From RGIG9379 sp031553005 (GTDB taxonomy: Bacteria; Bacteroidota; Bacteroidia; Bacteroidales; Paludibacteraceae), in NCBI GenBank assembly GCA_031553005.1, contig JAVBMA010000065.1, forward strand, positions 11,699-75,698: a stretch of 64,000 bases of DNA, written 5' to 3'. The translations under genes were made by a program, and so were the position numbers. Of this stretch, positions 35,033-43,999 are shown in pieces (position 1 is the stretch's first letter; the number at the start of each line of letters is the position of its first letter). The notes beneath the pieces are model-generated. The model was not told the origin of the DNA and did no database searches. It saw nothing but the letters and a program-made list of their open reading frames with translations.

Positions 35033-35158
35033 AAGTTTTATAAAGAATTTATTGTTATGTTTTTAGTAAACAAGTAGACCAGTTATTCTTACTCTTGTTT
35101 ACTCGTCTACTTGTTTACTTTGTCTACTCGATTCTAAATATATCATTAAATCTTATCA
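35033..35158 (-). repeat. Dispersed repeat G, copy 2, upstream of kdsB
   Basis: Read on the minus strand it matches 17709-17830, including an identical ACATAACAATAAATTCTT segment at the gene-proximal end and the alternating GTTTACT/GTCTACT core. The two copies are in opposite chromosomal orientation but the same orientation relative to the gene that follows. Confidence 0.7.
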
Positions 35159-35175
35159 ATTACTTATTTATGCCC

Positions 35176-36120
35176 TTATGCCTCTGTTTTTTCCTCTTTT
35201 CTTAAAGAGGCTTCTTCCAATATCTGAGCCCTTGATTTACTTTGTGTTACTATATATACCCCACAGAATACTAAAACGGCAGCCACGGCGGTATTCCATC
35301 CGAAACTGTCGATTCCCATAGCCATCGCAACCAAAGAGGCAACCAACGGTTGCAGATAATTGTACATACTCAATGTTGTGGGACGTAATAGTTTTTGTCC
35401 CACAGGAATGAGCATATATGTAACGAATGTAGCAAGGATAACAACATAACCAATCAGCAAATATCCGTTCAGCGAGATTGCCGTCCAGGAAACAGCCTGT
35501 ATATCATTCAGGCAGATCGGAAGTGTTACGATAGTTGAGAAAAGGAACATCCATTTCATCAAGGTAACCGGACTATGCTTATTAATTAGTTTTTTGAATG
35601 CCGTCAGATAAAAAGCATAAGCGGTCGAAGACAACAGGCAAAAAATATTCCCCATCATACTTCCGCTGTTATTACCACCTGCATGTATGCTTGTGAATAT
35701 CAAAAGGAGAGCTCCACTGGCACCAATAAAAACTCCAACCACTTTTTTCCGTGTAATAGGTTCTTTTTGAAAAATAGCAGAGAGTATCATGGTAGTGATA
35801 GGAGTGAGGGTTACAATGATAGCCGCGTTAATCGGCGAAGTCAAGGATAATCCTTTTACAAATGAGAACTGGTTGATGGCAACTCCCAGCATTCCGGCAA
35901 AAAAAAGCATCATCAGGTCTTTCAAACTCACTTTTTCTTCTTTCATAAAGATAGATGCAATCCAGAATAGCAAGGTCGCTCCCGCCATGCGCAGAAAACT
36001 GATGCCGTAAGATGTCAATACACCGGACAGTATAGCTTTGGTCAGCGGAGTGTTTAAACCAAAAATAATATTTACAAACAGCATTGTGAGATGCCCTTTG
36101 TAACTTCGTTCACTTCTCAT
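35176..36120 (-). CDS. EamA/DMT-family transporter
   Basis: 314 residues with ten membrane segments in two five-helix EamA repeats: NIIFGLNTPLTKAIL and SFLRMAGATLLFW in the first half, and LLSSTAYAFYLTAFKKLI and YNYLQPLVASLVAM in the second. Inner-membrane metabolite exporter of unknown substrate. Long hydrophilic C-terminus rich in Glu and Lys. Stands alone. Confidence 0.85.
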   Translation of the reverse strand: MRSERSYKGHLTMLFVNIIFGLNTPLTKAILSGVLTSYGISFLRMAGATLLFWIASIFMKEEKVSLKDLMMLFFAGMLGVAINQFSFVKGLSLTSPINAAIIVTLTPITTMILSAIFQKEPITRKKVVGVFIGASGALLLIFTSIHAGGNNSGSMMGNIFCLLSSTAYAFYLTAFKKLINKHSPVTLMKWMFLFSTIVTLPICLNDIQAVSWTAISLNGYLLIGYVVILATFVTYMLIPVGQKLLRPTTLSMYNYLQPLVASLVAMAMGIDSFGWNTAVAAVLVFCGVYIVTQSKSRAQILEEASLRKEEKTEA

Positions 36121-36307
36121 TCAACTGAAATTTGTTACAAAAATAGCATTATTTTCTCAGCGTCGCTTTTAATATTGAATAAACGTGGGTCTTACATAAA
36201 AAACACGATTTACTAAGTAATTGTTTAAATTTCATATTTAAATGAGTTCGACATAATATCCATTAAGCAAAAATCTGAACTGTTCGCATTCTGATTTAAT
36301 TAATTCA

Positions 36308-36315
36308 TATCTTTG
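36308..36315 (+). promoter_or_regulatory. -7 box of the 36381 gene
   Basis: TATCTTTG fits TAnnTTTG, 65 nt before the ATG in the divergent gap between the EamA and secreted-protein genes. No clear -33. Confidence 0.45.
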
Positions 36316-36380
36316 CGTGAAGTATGACCAAAACGAAATAATGATGAGAAGTATTTACATTCTAATAAATATCCTATAAA

Positions 36381-36995
36381 ATGAAACAGGACAGATATAA
36401 CTTTTTATCCCTTTTTTGTAAAGGAAGCAGGATATTTTTATTTCTCCTTTTTAGCTTGCTATCCCATACCACTTTTGCTCAGACCGATTTCTTAGGAATA
36501 CCGTCTATTACGTTGGAAAAGCAGGTTTATACGTTGAAATGGTCGGCTAATGTGCGGCGAACAAGAATCATCGAAGAATATCTATTGCCGAAGGAGTCTC
36601 TGACGAGGTATAACACAAAATTGATATTGGAATATATTCAATCGGGCAAAACAATTGAATATATAGTTGAGGCCCGGTTGGCAGAACTGGCAGAGGGAAA
36701 AGAGAATGGCCGCGTTCTCAGTTATCAAAGATTGGAAAGCGATGTTCCCGGCGAGATTGTCCTCGAATTTATGGTTGGCGATATACGTGGTGGCATTAAT
36801 TATGGCGTTGAATGGAATGTCTATCGTTATATATCCGAAGCCAACGGAGTTTTGCTTTTCATTATGAGTAAACGGGCTTATGAAGAAAAAGGTGTGAACG
36901 TCTTTATGAAAGAGGTAAGCCAAAACCGTTTGAAATGGATAGATTCTATCGTGAATTATAAATTACCCGCGATATCAAGAACAGGTGAAAGATGA
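36381..36995 (+). CDS. Secreted protein of unknown function
   Basis: 204 residues. A long signal peptide (about 1-34, ends THTTFAQ-like TTFAQ) with a basic N-region. The mature part shows no recognised domain: RTRIIEEYLLPKESL, IEYIVEARLAELAEGKENGRV and a hydrophobic strand near VLLFIMSKRAYEEKGVNVFMKEV. No lipobox. It precedes the active M16 protease by 163 nt. The final TGER and the stop codon come from the GAAAGATGA repeat. Function unknown. Confidence 0.6.
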   Translation: MKQDRYNFLSLFCKGSRIFLFLLFSLLSHTTFAQTDFLGIPSITLEKQVYTLKWSANVRRTRIIEEYLLPKESLTRYNTKLILEYIQSGKTIEYIVEARLAELAEGKENGRVLSYQRLESDVPGEIVLEFMVGDIRGGINYGVEWNVYRYISEANGVLLFIMSKRAYEEKGVNVFMKEVSQNRLKWIDSIVNYKLPAISRTGER

Positions 36996-37158
36996 GAAGT
37001 GAATTGTTAAATCGACGGAGTCAAAGGTGAAAGTTTGTTTTAGGGATTTAGTATTTTTTATCTTGACTTGTATTATTTTCAGCTTGTTTATTTTTTAGCA
37101 TCTCGTAACTTTATACGCTAAAATTCTTAGTGCGATAAACCGTATAATAAAATTTGCA

Positions 37159-39969
37159 ATGAAAATTAAGGCTTTTTATTTTTATCTCGTTTTGTTTTTT
37201 GTAGGATTTTTTCAAAGTGTAGCGGCTCAGTCGATGTTTCAGCCCATCGAAATGGACCCTGCCCTGAGGTACGGAATCTTAGATAACGGTTTGACTTACT
37301 ATATCAGGCACAACGATGTGGTAAAAGAACGCGCCGATTTTTATATCGTACAGAATGTCGGAGCTATCCTTGAAGAAGATAATCAGAATGGACTTGCTCA
37401 TTTTCTGGAACATATGGCTTTTAACGGAACAAAAAATTTCCCTGATAAACAAATTATAAATTACCTTGAAACCATAGGGGTGAAGTTCGGCAATAATGTT
37501 AATGCCTATACTTCATTGGATGAAACGGTTTACAATCTTACCTCTGTTCCTACTTTCCGTACGGGAATTGTCGATACTGCCCTGCTTATTTTACACGACT
37601 GGTCGGGATTTATTTCGCTGCAAGGAAATGAGATTGATAAGGAGCGCGGAGTGATTCGCGAAGAGTGGCGCACACGCGCCAATGCCGAACGTCGCCTGTG
37701 GAGTGCATCCCTGCCTCTTATCTACGCCAATTCGCAATACGCAAAACGTGATATAATAGGAGATACAGCCATTATTAATAATTTCCAATACGAAACGTTG
37801 CGCCGGTTTTATCATAAGTGGTATCGTCCCGATTTGCAGGCGATTGTTATTGTAGGCGATGTAAATGTAGATTCCGTTGAAAATAAAATTAAGACCATAT
37901 TCGCCGATATACCCGAGCGTAAAAATCCCGACCCTCGTCCTATCTATCCGTTGCAGGATAATGCTGTGCCGATTGTAGCTATCCTCACCGACCCGGAAGC
38001 TACTACCGTCAGGATACGTATAGATTACCGGCATCAGCCTCTTTCCGACCGGATGAAGGCAAGCATGGCTGGTTATATCACTTCCGTTGCAAACTCTTTA
38101 ATCGAAAATATGTTCAATAACCGCCTCGACGAGATAGCGCAACGCCCTGATGCCCCTTTTGCGGCAGCTTACGGTTCTTATCAGGAGTTGGTAAAATCGA
38201 AAGATGCTTTTATCCTGCTGGCTATCCCGAATGAAGGCAAAGAAAAAGAGTCATTGGATGCTATCCTCACCGAGGCAGAAAGAATGAAACGTTTTGGATT
38301 TACACCGGGTGAGTTGACAAGGGCGAAAGCAGATATGCTCAGCGCTTATGAAAAGTCTTATAATGAGCGTAATAAGACGAAAAATAATAGTTATGTAAAA
38401 GAGTATATACGCAACTTTTTGGATTTTGAACCGGTTCCCGGAATAGAGTGGGAGTATAAAGTCATACAAGAGATTTTACCAATCATGTCGTTGAGGGAAG
38501 TAAATCAGATTGCTGAAAAGTATGTTGAGGTTGAAAACCAGACCGTTTTAATCACCGGCCCTGAAAAGGAGAGTGTCAAATTGCCTACTACTGAAGAAGT
38601 TTTGTCAATGATTACCGAAGTAACCAAGGCGGATATAACACCATATGAAGATAATGCCCCTTCCGAACCGCTTATTAGTAAAGCGCCGAAGAAGGGAAAA
38701 ATAAAATCGAAGAAAGAGAATAAAGCCCAAGAGGTGACCGAATGGACGTTGAGTAATGGAATGAAAGTGATACTTAAGCCGACAGATTTCAAGGAAGATG
38801 AAATATTGCTTTATGCTTATAGTGAAGGCGGATTGTCGGCTATTGACAGTCCCGATGATATTCCGTCCGGATTATTAAGTTCTTCTATTGTGGAAAAAAA
38901 CGGATTGGGTTCGTTTAGCCAGATAGAACTGAATAAAATAATGGCAGGTAAAATTGCCGGACTGAGACCTTATATCGGTAATTATGAAGAGAGTTTATCG
39001 GGAAGTTCTTCCGTTAAGGATTTTGAAACGATGTTGCAGCTCGTATATCTTTATTTTACGGGCGTACGGCAGGACGATGATGCTTATAATGCCCTTGTCA
39101 ATCAGTATCGTACCCTTTTAATCAATGCTTCATCCAATCCTAATACGGCATTTAAAGACAGTATTCAAGTTACTATAACAGGGCACAACCAGAGAACCAA
39201 ACCTTTCGATTTGAACCAACTGGAGAAAGTGAGCCAGCAAAAAGCATTGGAAATCTTTAAAGCGCGTTTCAGCAATCCGGCCGATTTTACCTTCTTCCTG
39301 ATTGGAAATATAGATATAAAGGAAATGGAACCGCTTATATTGACTTATTTAGGCGGAATTCCGGAAAAAAAGGCAACTGAGAAGTGGACAGACCGCGGAA
39401 TTCGTATTCCGAAGGGAGTAGTCAAAAATAATTTTACCAAAGAGTTGAAAATAGACAAAGCCTCCAATTTCATCCTCTATAGCGGTGATATGTCTTTTAC
39501 CCTTGAAAACCGTTTGGCAATAGGCGTGATAAAAGATATCCTTAATATCCGTTATATGGAATCGTTGCGCGAGGAAGAAGGCGGCACTTACGGTGTTCGC
39601 GTACAAGGCAGTGTATCCAAAATTCCGCAGAATGAAGCATCCCTTCAAATGACATTTGATACGGACCCGAAGATTCAGGAGAAATTGCTAGGAATGATTC
39701 ATCAGGAGATTGACACTATTCTTTTGAATGGCCCGATGGAAAAAGATTTGCAAAAAGTAAAAGAAAACTTGAAGAATAATTTCAATGAGAATCAAACCGA
39801 AAACAAATGGTGGCTCAATGCAATCATTTCTTACTATAAAGATGGTGAAGATATGAAAAAGAATTATATCCGCACTGTCGATAGTATTGACGGAGAAGTT
39901 GTGCGGCGGAAGTTAAAACAGCTTATCGGTCAGGGAAATGTGATAGAAGTGGTGATGTCGCCCAAGTGA
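37159..39969 (+). CDS. Secreted M16 (pitrilysin-type) zinc metalloprotease
   Basis: 936 residues. Signal peptide about 1-24 (SVAAQ). The HxxEH zinc motif is HFLEH at 81-85 and the third ligand is probably in EIDKERGVIREEWR. Two tandem M16 pairs (about 35-480 and 530-930) are linked by a Lys-rich stretch (KAPKKGKIKSKKENKAQ). The second half lacks the zinc motif, as is usual. Degrades peptides in the periplasm or at the surface. Ends only 22 nt before the duplicated dnaX 3' end. Confidence 0.92.
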   Translation: MKIKAFYFYLVLFFVGFFQSVAAQSMFQPIEMDPALRYGILDNGLTYYIRHNDVVKERADFYIVQNVGAILEEDNQNGLAHFLEHMAFNGTKNFPDKQIINYLETIGVKFGNNVNAYTSLDETVYNLTSVPTFRTGIVDTALLILHDWSGFISLQGNEIDKERGVIREEWRTRANAERRLWSASLPLIYANSQYAKRDIIGDTAIINNFQYETLRRFYHKWYRPDLQAIVIVGDVNVDSVENKIKTIFADIPERKNPDPRPIYPLQDNAVPIVAILTDPEATTVRIRIDYRHQPLSDRMKASMAGYITSVANSLIENMFNNRLDEIAQRPDAPFAAAYGSYQELVKSKDAFILLAIPNEGKEKESLDAILTEAERMKRFGFTPGELTRAKADMLSAYEKSYNERNKTKNNSYVKEYIRNFLDFEPVPGIEWEYKVIQEILPIMSLREVNQIAEKYVEVENQTVLITGPEKESVKLPTTEEVLSMITEVTKADITPYEDNAPSEPLISKAPKKGKIKSKKENKAQEVTEWTLSNGMKVILKPTDFKEDEILLYAYSEGGLSAIDSPDDIPSGLLSSSIVEKNGLGSFSQIELNKIMAGKIAGLRPYIGNYEESLSGSSSVKDFETMLQLVYLYFTGVRQDDDAYNALVNQYRTLLINASSNPNTAFKDSIQVTITGHNQRTKPFDLNQLEKVSQQKALEIFKARFSNPADFTFFLIGNIDIKEMEPLILTYLGGIPEKKATEKWTDRGIRIPKGVVKNNFTKELKIDKASNFILYSGDMSFTLENRLAIGVIKDILNIRYMESLREEEGGTYGVRVQGSVSKIPQNEASLQMTFDTDPKIQEKLLGMIHQEIDTILLNGPMEKDLQKVKENLKNNFNENQTENKWWLNAIISYYKDGEDMKKNYIRTVDSIDGEVVRRKLKQLIGQGNVIEVVMSPK

Positions 39970-39990
39970 TTAAGCGAAGGAAAAATCTAT

Positions 39991-40088
39991 TAATCAATTT
40001 CAAATCCTAATTCCGAACGGAGATGTTCGATATTCGGATTTCGTTCCAGCATAGATTTAAATCGTTCTTGAGGAGAGAACGATTTTTT
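39991..40088. repeat. Perfect 98-bp duplication of the dnaX 3' end (left copy)
   Basis: All 98 nt are identical to 42001-42098, the last codons of dnaX read on the minus strand, and the in-frame stop is retained here as TAA rather than TAG. With the right copy it bounds a 2,010-nt unit, as in gene-end integration sites. No rest of dnaX accompanies it. Confidence 0.9.
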
Positions 40089-40505
40089 TTATATGTAAAT
40101 GAATATATTTTATTTTATTTTATTTTTTTAATAATATATATATTGAATATATTCAATTATTCAAAAAAATGATTTAATATTTGGAAATATTGTAATATAA
40201 AAATACATTTGTCCTAAATCAATTTTATAATTAATCTGCTTTTTTAAATTTGTAAAATATTGATTATTATTTATTTATATTTATTTGGATTTTTTGATGG
40301 CTTATATTGTTTCTTGTTTGATAATTATAACTAAAAATAATTTTGTATATAAGTATATAATTTATTTATTGTAAATAATATATTTTATATAAAATGAAAA
40401 GTTTACTATATTTTTGAATACTCAATTCCAATATGTTAACTTATAACCTAAATAGAGATAGTAGAGTTACTTTTTGAATTTATAAATTATTAAAATCATG
40501 TTATT
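40089..40505. other. Very AT-rich leader of the 40-42 kb cassette
   Basis: 417 nt with only scattered G or C and many TATATA/TTATTTA words. No ORF of interest. Probably holds the promoter for the collar-protein operon; a TTACTTTTTG stretch near 40468 resembles a -7 box. Composition differs sharply from the flanking M16 and dnaX genes. Confidence 0.5.
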
Positions 40506-41402
40506 ATGAAAAAAATTTTCTTATCATGGATGTTGCTAATAACATCATTAGTTGTTTTTGGACAGGGAAATAGTGGGTTAGGATTTAACTATCAAGCAGT
40601 AGTGAGAGGAGATGATGGAGCCGTAATTCCATCTAGGAATGTTGAATTACGTTTTTCTCTTTTTCCCGGGCCAAGTGCCTCAGAAGCTAGTTGGGTGGAA
40701 ACACATAATGTAATGACTGATGCTTACGGCATAATTGGAGTTACTATAGGAAAAGGACAGAGATATGGTGGCGTAGCAACTGCTTTTTCAGATGTGAATT
40801 TTGCTGCTGTGCATTATTGGCTCAAAATAGATATTAAAGAAAGTGGCATATATCGTGAATTGAGTTATGCCGCACTGGCAAGCGTGCCATATGCAGAAGC
40901 AACTCCTAATGCAGCAATGCCTGTAGGTATGGTAATGGTTTTTGCGGGCGATGTTGCCAATATACCTAATGGTTGGTTGCTTTGTGATGGGCAAGAAGTA
41001 AGCCGCTCTGAATATGCTGCTTTATACAAAATAATTGGTTCAATATGGGGGAATGGTAACAATTCTTCTACTTTTAACTTGCCTGATATGCGAGGCGTAT
41101 TTTTAAGAGGTGTTTCTGGTACATCAAATAATGATACGAATGCAGATAGTCGTACATCATTAAAACTTGGAGGTAATAGCGGTAATAAAGTAGGTAGTTA
41201 CCAAAACGATGAAATAAAATCTCATAAACATGGTCTCACCGCAGCTATAACTGTAGCAGTAGGAGGAAGCACAACTTCTCCTGGCGGTTTTCAACCTGCA
41301 GATGGTTTTTCTAGTAATAATAGACCCAATGCTATATCTGAAACAGGAGGCTCTGAAACTCGTCCAAAGAATGTTTATGTACATTACATTATAAAATACT
41401 AA
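40506..41402 (+). CDS. Secreted tail-collar-domain protein
   Basis: 298 residues. Signal peptide about 1-19 (VVFGQ). The N-terminal domain FNYQAVVRGDDGAVIPSRNVELRFSL ... LASVPYAEAT is the beta-rich module common to Bacteroidota 'tail fibre' proteins. Residues about 140-195 form a phage tail-collar domain (GMVMVFAGDVANIPNGWLLCDGQ, FNLPDMRGVFLRG). The Gly/Ser-rich C-terminus with HKHG and HYIIKY closes it. Despite the name these are chromosomal surface proteins, probably adhesins. First gene of a two-gene operon inside the cassette. Confidence 0.8.
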   Translation: MKKIFLSWMLLITSLVVFGQGNSGLGFNYQAVVRGDDGAVIPSRNVELRFSLFPGPSASEASWVETHNVMTDAYGIIGVTIGKGQRYGGVATAFSDVNFAAVHYWLKIDIKESGIYRELSYAALASVPYAEATPNAAMPVGMVMVFAGDVANIPNGWLLCDGQEVSRSEYAALYKIIGSIWGNGNNSSTFNLPDMRGVFLRGVSGTSNNDTNADSRTSLKLGGNSGNKVGSYQNDEIKSHKHGLTAAITVAVGGSTTSPGGFQPADGFSSNNRPNAISETGGSETRPKNVYVHYIIKY

Positions 41403-41413
41403 TGATTAATGTT

Positions 41414-41839
41414 ATGAAGAAGTTTTTATTATTTATTGGAAGTTTATTGTGCATGACGACTATTTTATATGGACAAACTCTACATGTTTCGTCATTTTTG
41501 GGCTATCCATTAACTGTCGGAGATGTTATGTTGAGTGATGGCAGTATATGGCATGCAAATCAACTTATATCGGATAATATTATAGTTACGGGCATAAAAG
41601 AGACGGTGAAACAAGATATCTTAATATATCCTAATCCTGTTCGTGATTATTTCAAAATTGAAAGTGAAGAAACAATAAAAATAGTTGAAATAATTGATTC
41701 ATCGGGTAGAATTTTATTAAGACAGCAGGTTAATACTGGAAAAATAGAAATATCATTTGAGAATTATTCAAGTGGAAATTATTTACTATATATTACGACT
41801 AATAATGAAAAAATAACAAGAAAAATTATCAAGTTATAA
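41414..41839 (+). CDS. Small secreted protein with T9SS sorting domain
   Basis: 141 residues from the ATG at 41414 (MKKFLLF); an ATG at 41402 overlaps the collar gene's stop. Signal peptide about 1-20. A short module SFLGYPLTVGDVMLSDGSIWH follows, then a type A T9SS C-terminal domain of about 75 residues (ILIYPNPVRDYFKI ... KITRKIIKL). The whole protein is little more than a sorting tail, so it may anchor or assist the collar protein. Coupled to that gene. Confidence 0.75.
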   Translation: MKKFLLFIGSLLCMTTILYGQTLHVSSFLGYPLTVGDVMLSDGSIWHANQLISDNIIVTGIKETVKQDILIYPNPVRDYFKIESEETIKIVEIIDSSGRILLRQQVNTGKIEISFENYSSGNYLLYITTNNEKITRKIIKL

Positions 41840-41857
41840 TTGAATAGAGATAAACTT

Positions 41858-41895
41858 CAAAGGGTATGACAATTTTGCTATACCCTTTGTGTTTT
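41858..41895 (+). terminator. Terminator of the collar/T9SS operon
   Basis: CAAAGGGTAT (41858-41867) and ATACCCTTTG (41880-41889) form a perfect 10-bp stem followed by TGTTTTATT. It gives the inserted cassette its own transcription end. Confidence 0.75.
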
Positions 41896-41999
41896 ATTGG
41901 GAGAAGCTCTGTTTTTTTCTTAAAAATATGTGTTTGTTATTGTTATCTTATTTCGTGAAATTACAAGTAGAAATGATTTAGTTTTACAGAGATTTAAAA

Positions 42000-43731
42000 C
42001 TAATCAATTTCAAATCCTAATTCCGAACGGAGATGTTCGATATTCGGATTTCGTTCCAGCATAGATTTAAATCGTTCTTGAGGAGAGAACGATTTTTTAT
42101 TTTCTCCCTGCTCATTTATTCGGACATAAATATGAATCTTTCCGTTTTTCAACCGTTTGGACAAGAATGAGACCAAGTCATTTCGTTCGGTTAATATTTC
42201 TTTTTCCTGAATCGGATTATCTACAGGCACTTCGATAAAATAGTTTTCCTGCAAAACCGGAAGGCAACTTTGCATAGTAGTTGCCAGTATTTTCTTTTCG
42301 GGAATCAATTGGATATATTCCTTCCAGCAAACAGTCAGTTCGTTCTGAGAAAAATCGTTTGTCTCTTCCGTTATTGGGGCTGAAGTAGCTTGAACGGTTT
42401 CTTTCCCTTTGTTGTCCTCTTTGTTTAAAATGTTTTTGATAGAAACTCCCGGAATGTCGGATGATTTCAGCCGGACAGGTTGTTGTACGGATGTTTTGGA
42501 CTGTTCGGCAGGAGTAGGAGCAGAAGCCGTTGGAACAGGTTTGGCGTTGCTTGTCGTTTTAGTTTCCGGAAGAGTGAAAAAAGGTTCGATTTGAAAAAGA
42601 TTCTCTTCTTCGGAATCAATTAGGTTATTTTTTTTTTTCGTCCGATAGTTGGCACAACCGGATTAATGTTAATTCGACCAATAACCGTTTATTTTTACTG
42701 AGCCGGTAATTGAGGTCACATTCATTCGTTAGCCGCAATGCCTGAAAGAGGAATGCGTCATTACAAAGTTGTGCTTGCTTCTTGTATGATTCCCGGATAT
42801 TAGCCCCGACTTCCAGCAGTGAAGTTGTTTGCGGGTCTTTGCAAACCAGCAGGTCGCGGAAATGAGCGCTTAACCCGTTAATGAAGTTTTGGCCTTCAAA
42901 ACCTTTGTTTAATATCTCATTAAAAATAATCAGGCATTCGGAAACGTTTCCTTTCAGGAAATTTTCTACCAACCGGAAATAATAGTCATAATCCAATACA
43001 TTCAGGTTCTCAATCACAGCTTTATATGTGATTTCATTCCCGCAGAAAGATACAACCTGGTCAAAAATGGAAAGCGCATCGCGCATACCGCCATCTGCTT
43101 TTTGGGCAATAACGCTAAGGGCTTCGGGCTCTGCTTTTATATTTTCTTTCTGTGCCACATGTTGCAGATGTTCAATCGTATCATTTACCCCGATACGGTT
43201 AAAGTCATAAATCTGGCATCGTGAAAGAATAGTCGGCAATACCTTATGTTTTTCAGTAGTGGCAAGGATAAAAACAGCATGAGCCGGAGGCTCTTCCAAT
43301 GTTTTCAGGAAAGCATTGAAAGCAGCTGTGGAGAGCATGTGAACCTCGTCAATAATGTAAACGCTGTAATGCCCGATTTGAGGCGGGATACGTACCTGTT
43401 CAATCAATGTGCGGATATCTTCCACCGAGTTGTTCGAGGCGGCATCCAGTTCGTGGATGTTATAAGAACGTTGTTCATTGAATGCCTTGCATGACTCACA
43501 CTCATTACATGATTCATTTTCGGCAGTCGGGTTCATGCAGTTGATTGTCTTAGCAAAAATACGGGCACAGGTAGTTTTTCCCACACCCCTCGGCCCACAG
43601 AAAAGATATGCATGAGCAAGATGATTACTTGCAATTGCATTTTTCAATGTACTTGTCAGTGAAGCTTGTCCTACAACCGATAAGAATGTTGAAGGCCGGT
43701 ATTTTCTTGCTGAAACAATAAAATTCTCCAT
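42000..43731 (-). CDS. dnaX: DNA polymerase III tau/gamma subunit with A11 slippage site
   Basis: The clamp-loader ATPase. From the ATG at 43731, frame 0 encodes 368 residues: Walker A GPRGVGKT (46-53), zinc ligands C65, C75, C78 and C81, DEVH (129-132) and LSRCQIYDF sensor segment. It then ends DEKKK-stop at 42625 after a run of eleven A (42628-42638). The +1 frame is open from that run to the stop at 42000 and encodes about 200 more residues with tau-like Pro/Thr linker and a C-terminal domain (SFSPQERFKSMLERNP near the end). So gamma (368) and tau (about 570) could come from one gene through slippage. A sequencing error in the homopolymer is the alternative. Confidence 0.9.
42001..42098. 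repeat. 98-bp direct repeat, right copy (dnaX 3' end)
   Basis: Identical to 39991-40088 over all 98 nt. This copy is joined to the rest of dnaX and encodes its last 32 residues and the TAG stop. Confidence 0.9.
42628..42638 (-). promoter_or_regulatory. A11 slippage signal in dnaX
   Basis: Eleven A in the mRNA, followed directly by UAA in frame 0. Frame -1 also stops after two codons. Loss of one A (or gain of two) joins gamma to the tau-specific frame. Thermus thermophilus dnaX uses an A9 run in the same way, whereas E. coli uses -1 ribosomal frameshifting. Confidence 0.65.
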
Positions 43732-43876
43732 TTTTTTCAAATTGACACAAAGATAGAATTTTTTAAGGAGATTTTTTATTTTATTCTTCGTTTGTTTTCA
43801 ACAATGTTGTTGAACTAAGAGGCGTGTTTTTTCGAAATTATTTTCAATGCTTGCCTGAATATTATCCTTAACAAGA

Positions 43877-43995
43877 GATAGTAAACACAAAGACGAACAC
43901 AAAGAAAATAAAAGAAATACTACTTTGTGTTCTTTGTCTTTGTGTTTATAAAATTCATTGACTTTAATTATTCTAGAACTAATATTGCGGATAAG
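43877..43995. mobile_element. Miniature element (element B), between dnaX and serB
   Basis: AGTAAACACAAAG... and ...CTTTGTGTTTATAAAATTCATTGA form a long imperfect hairpin. It ends TAATATTGCGGATAAG, the same end as element D. The left terminal repeat is degraded. Same orientation as element C. An 98-residue ORF across it is a by-product. Confidence 0.65.
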
Positions 43996-43999
43996 TATT

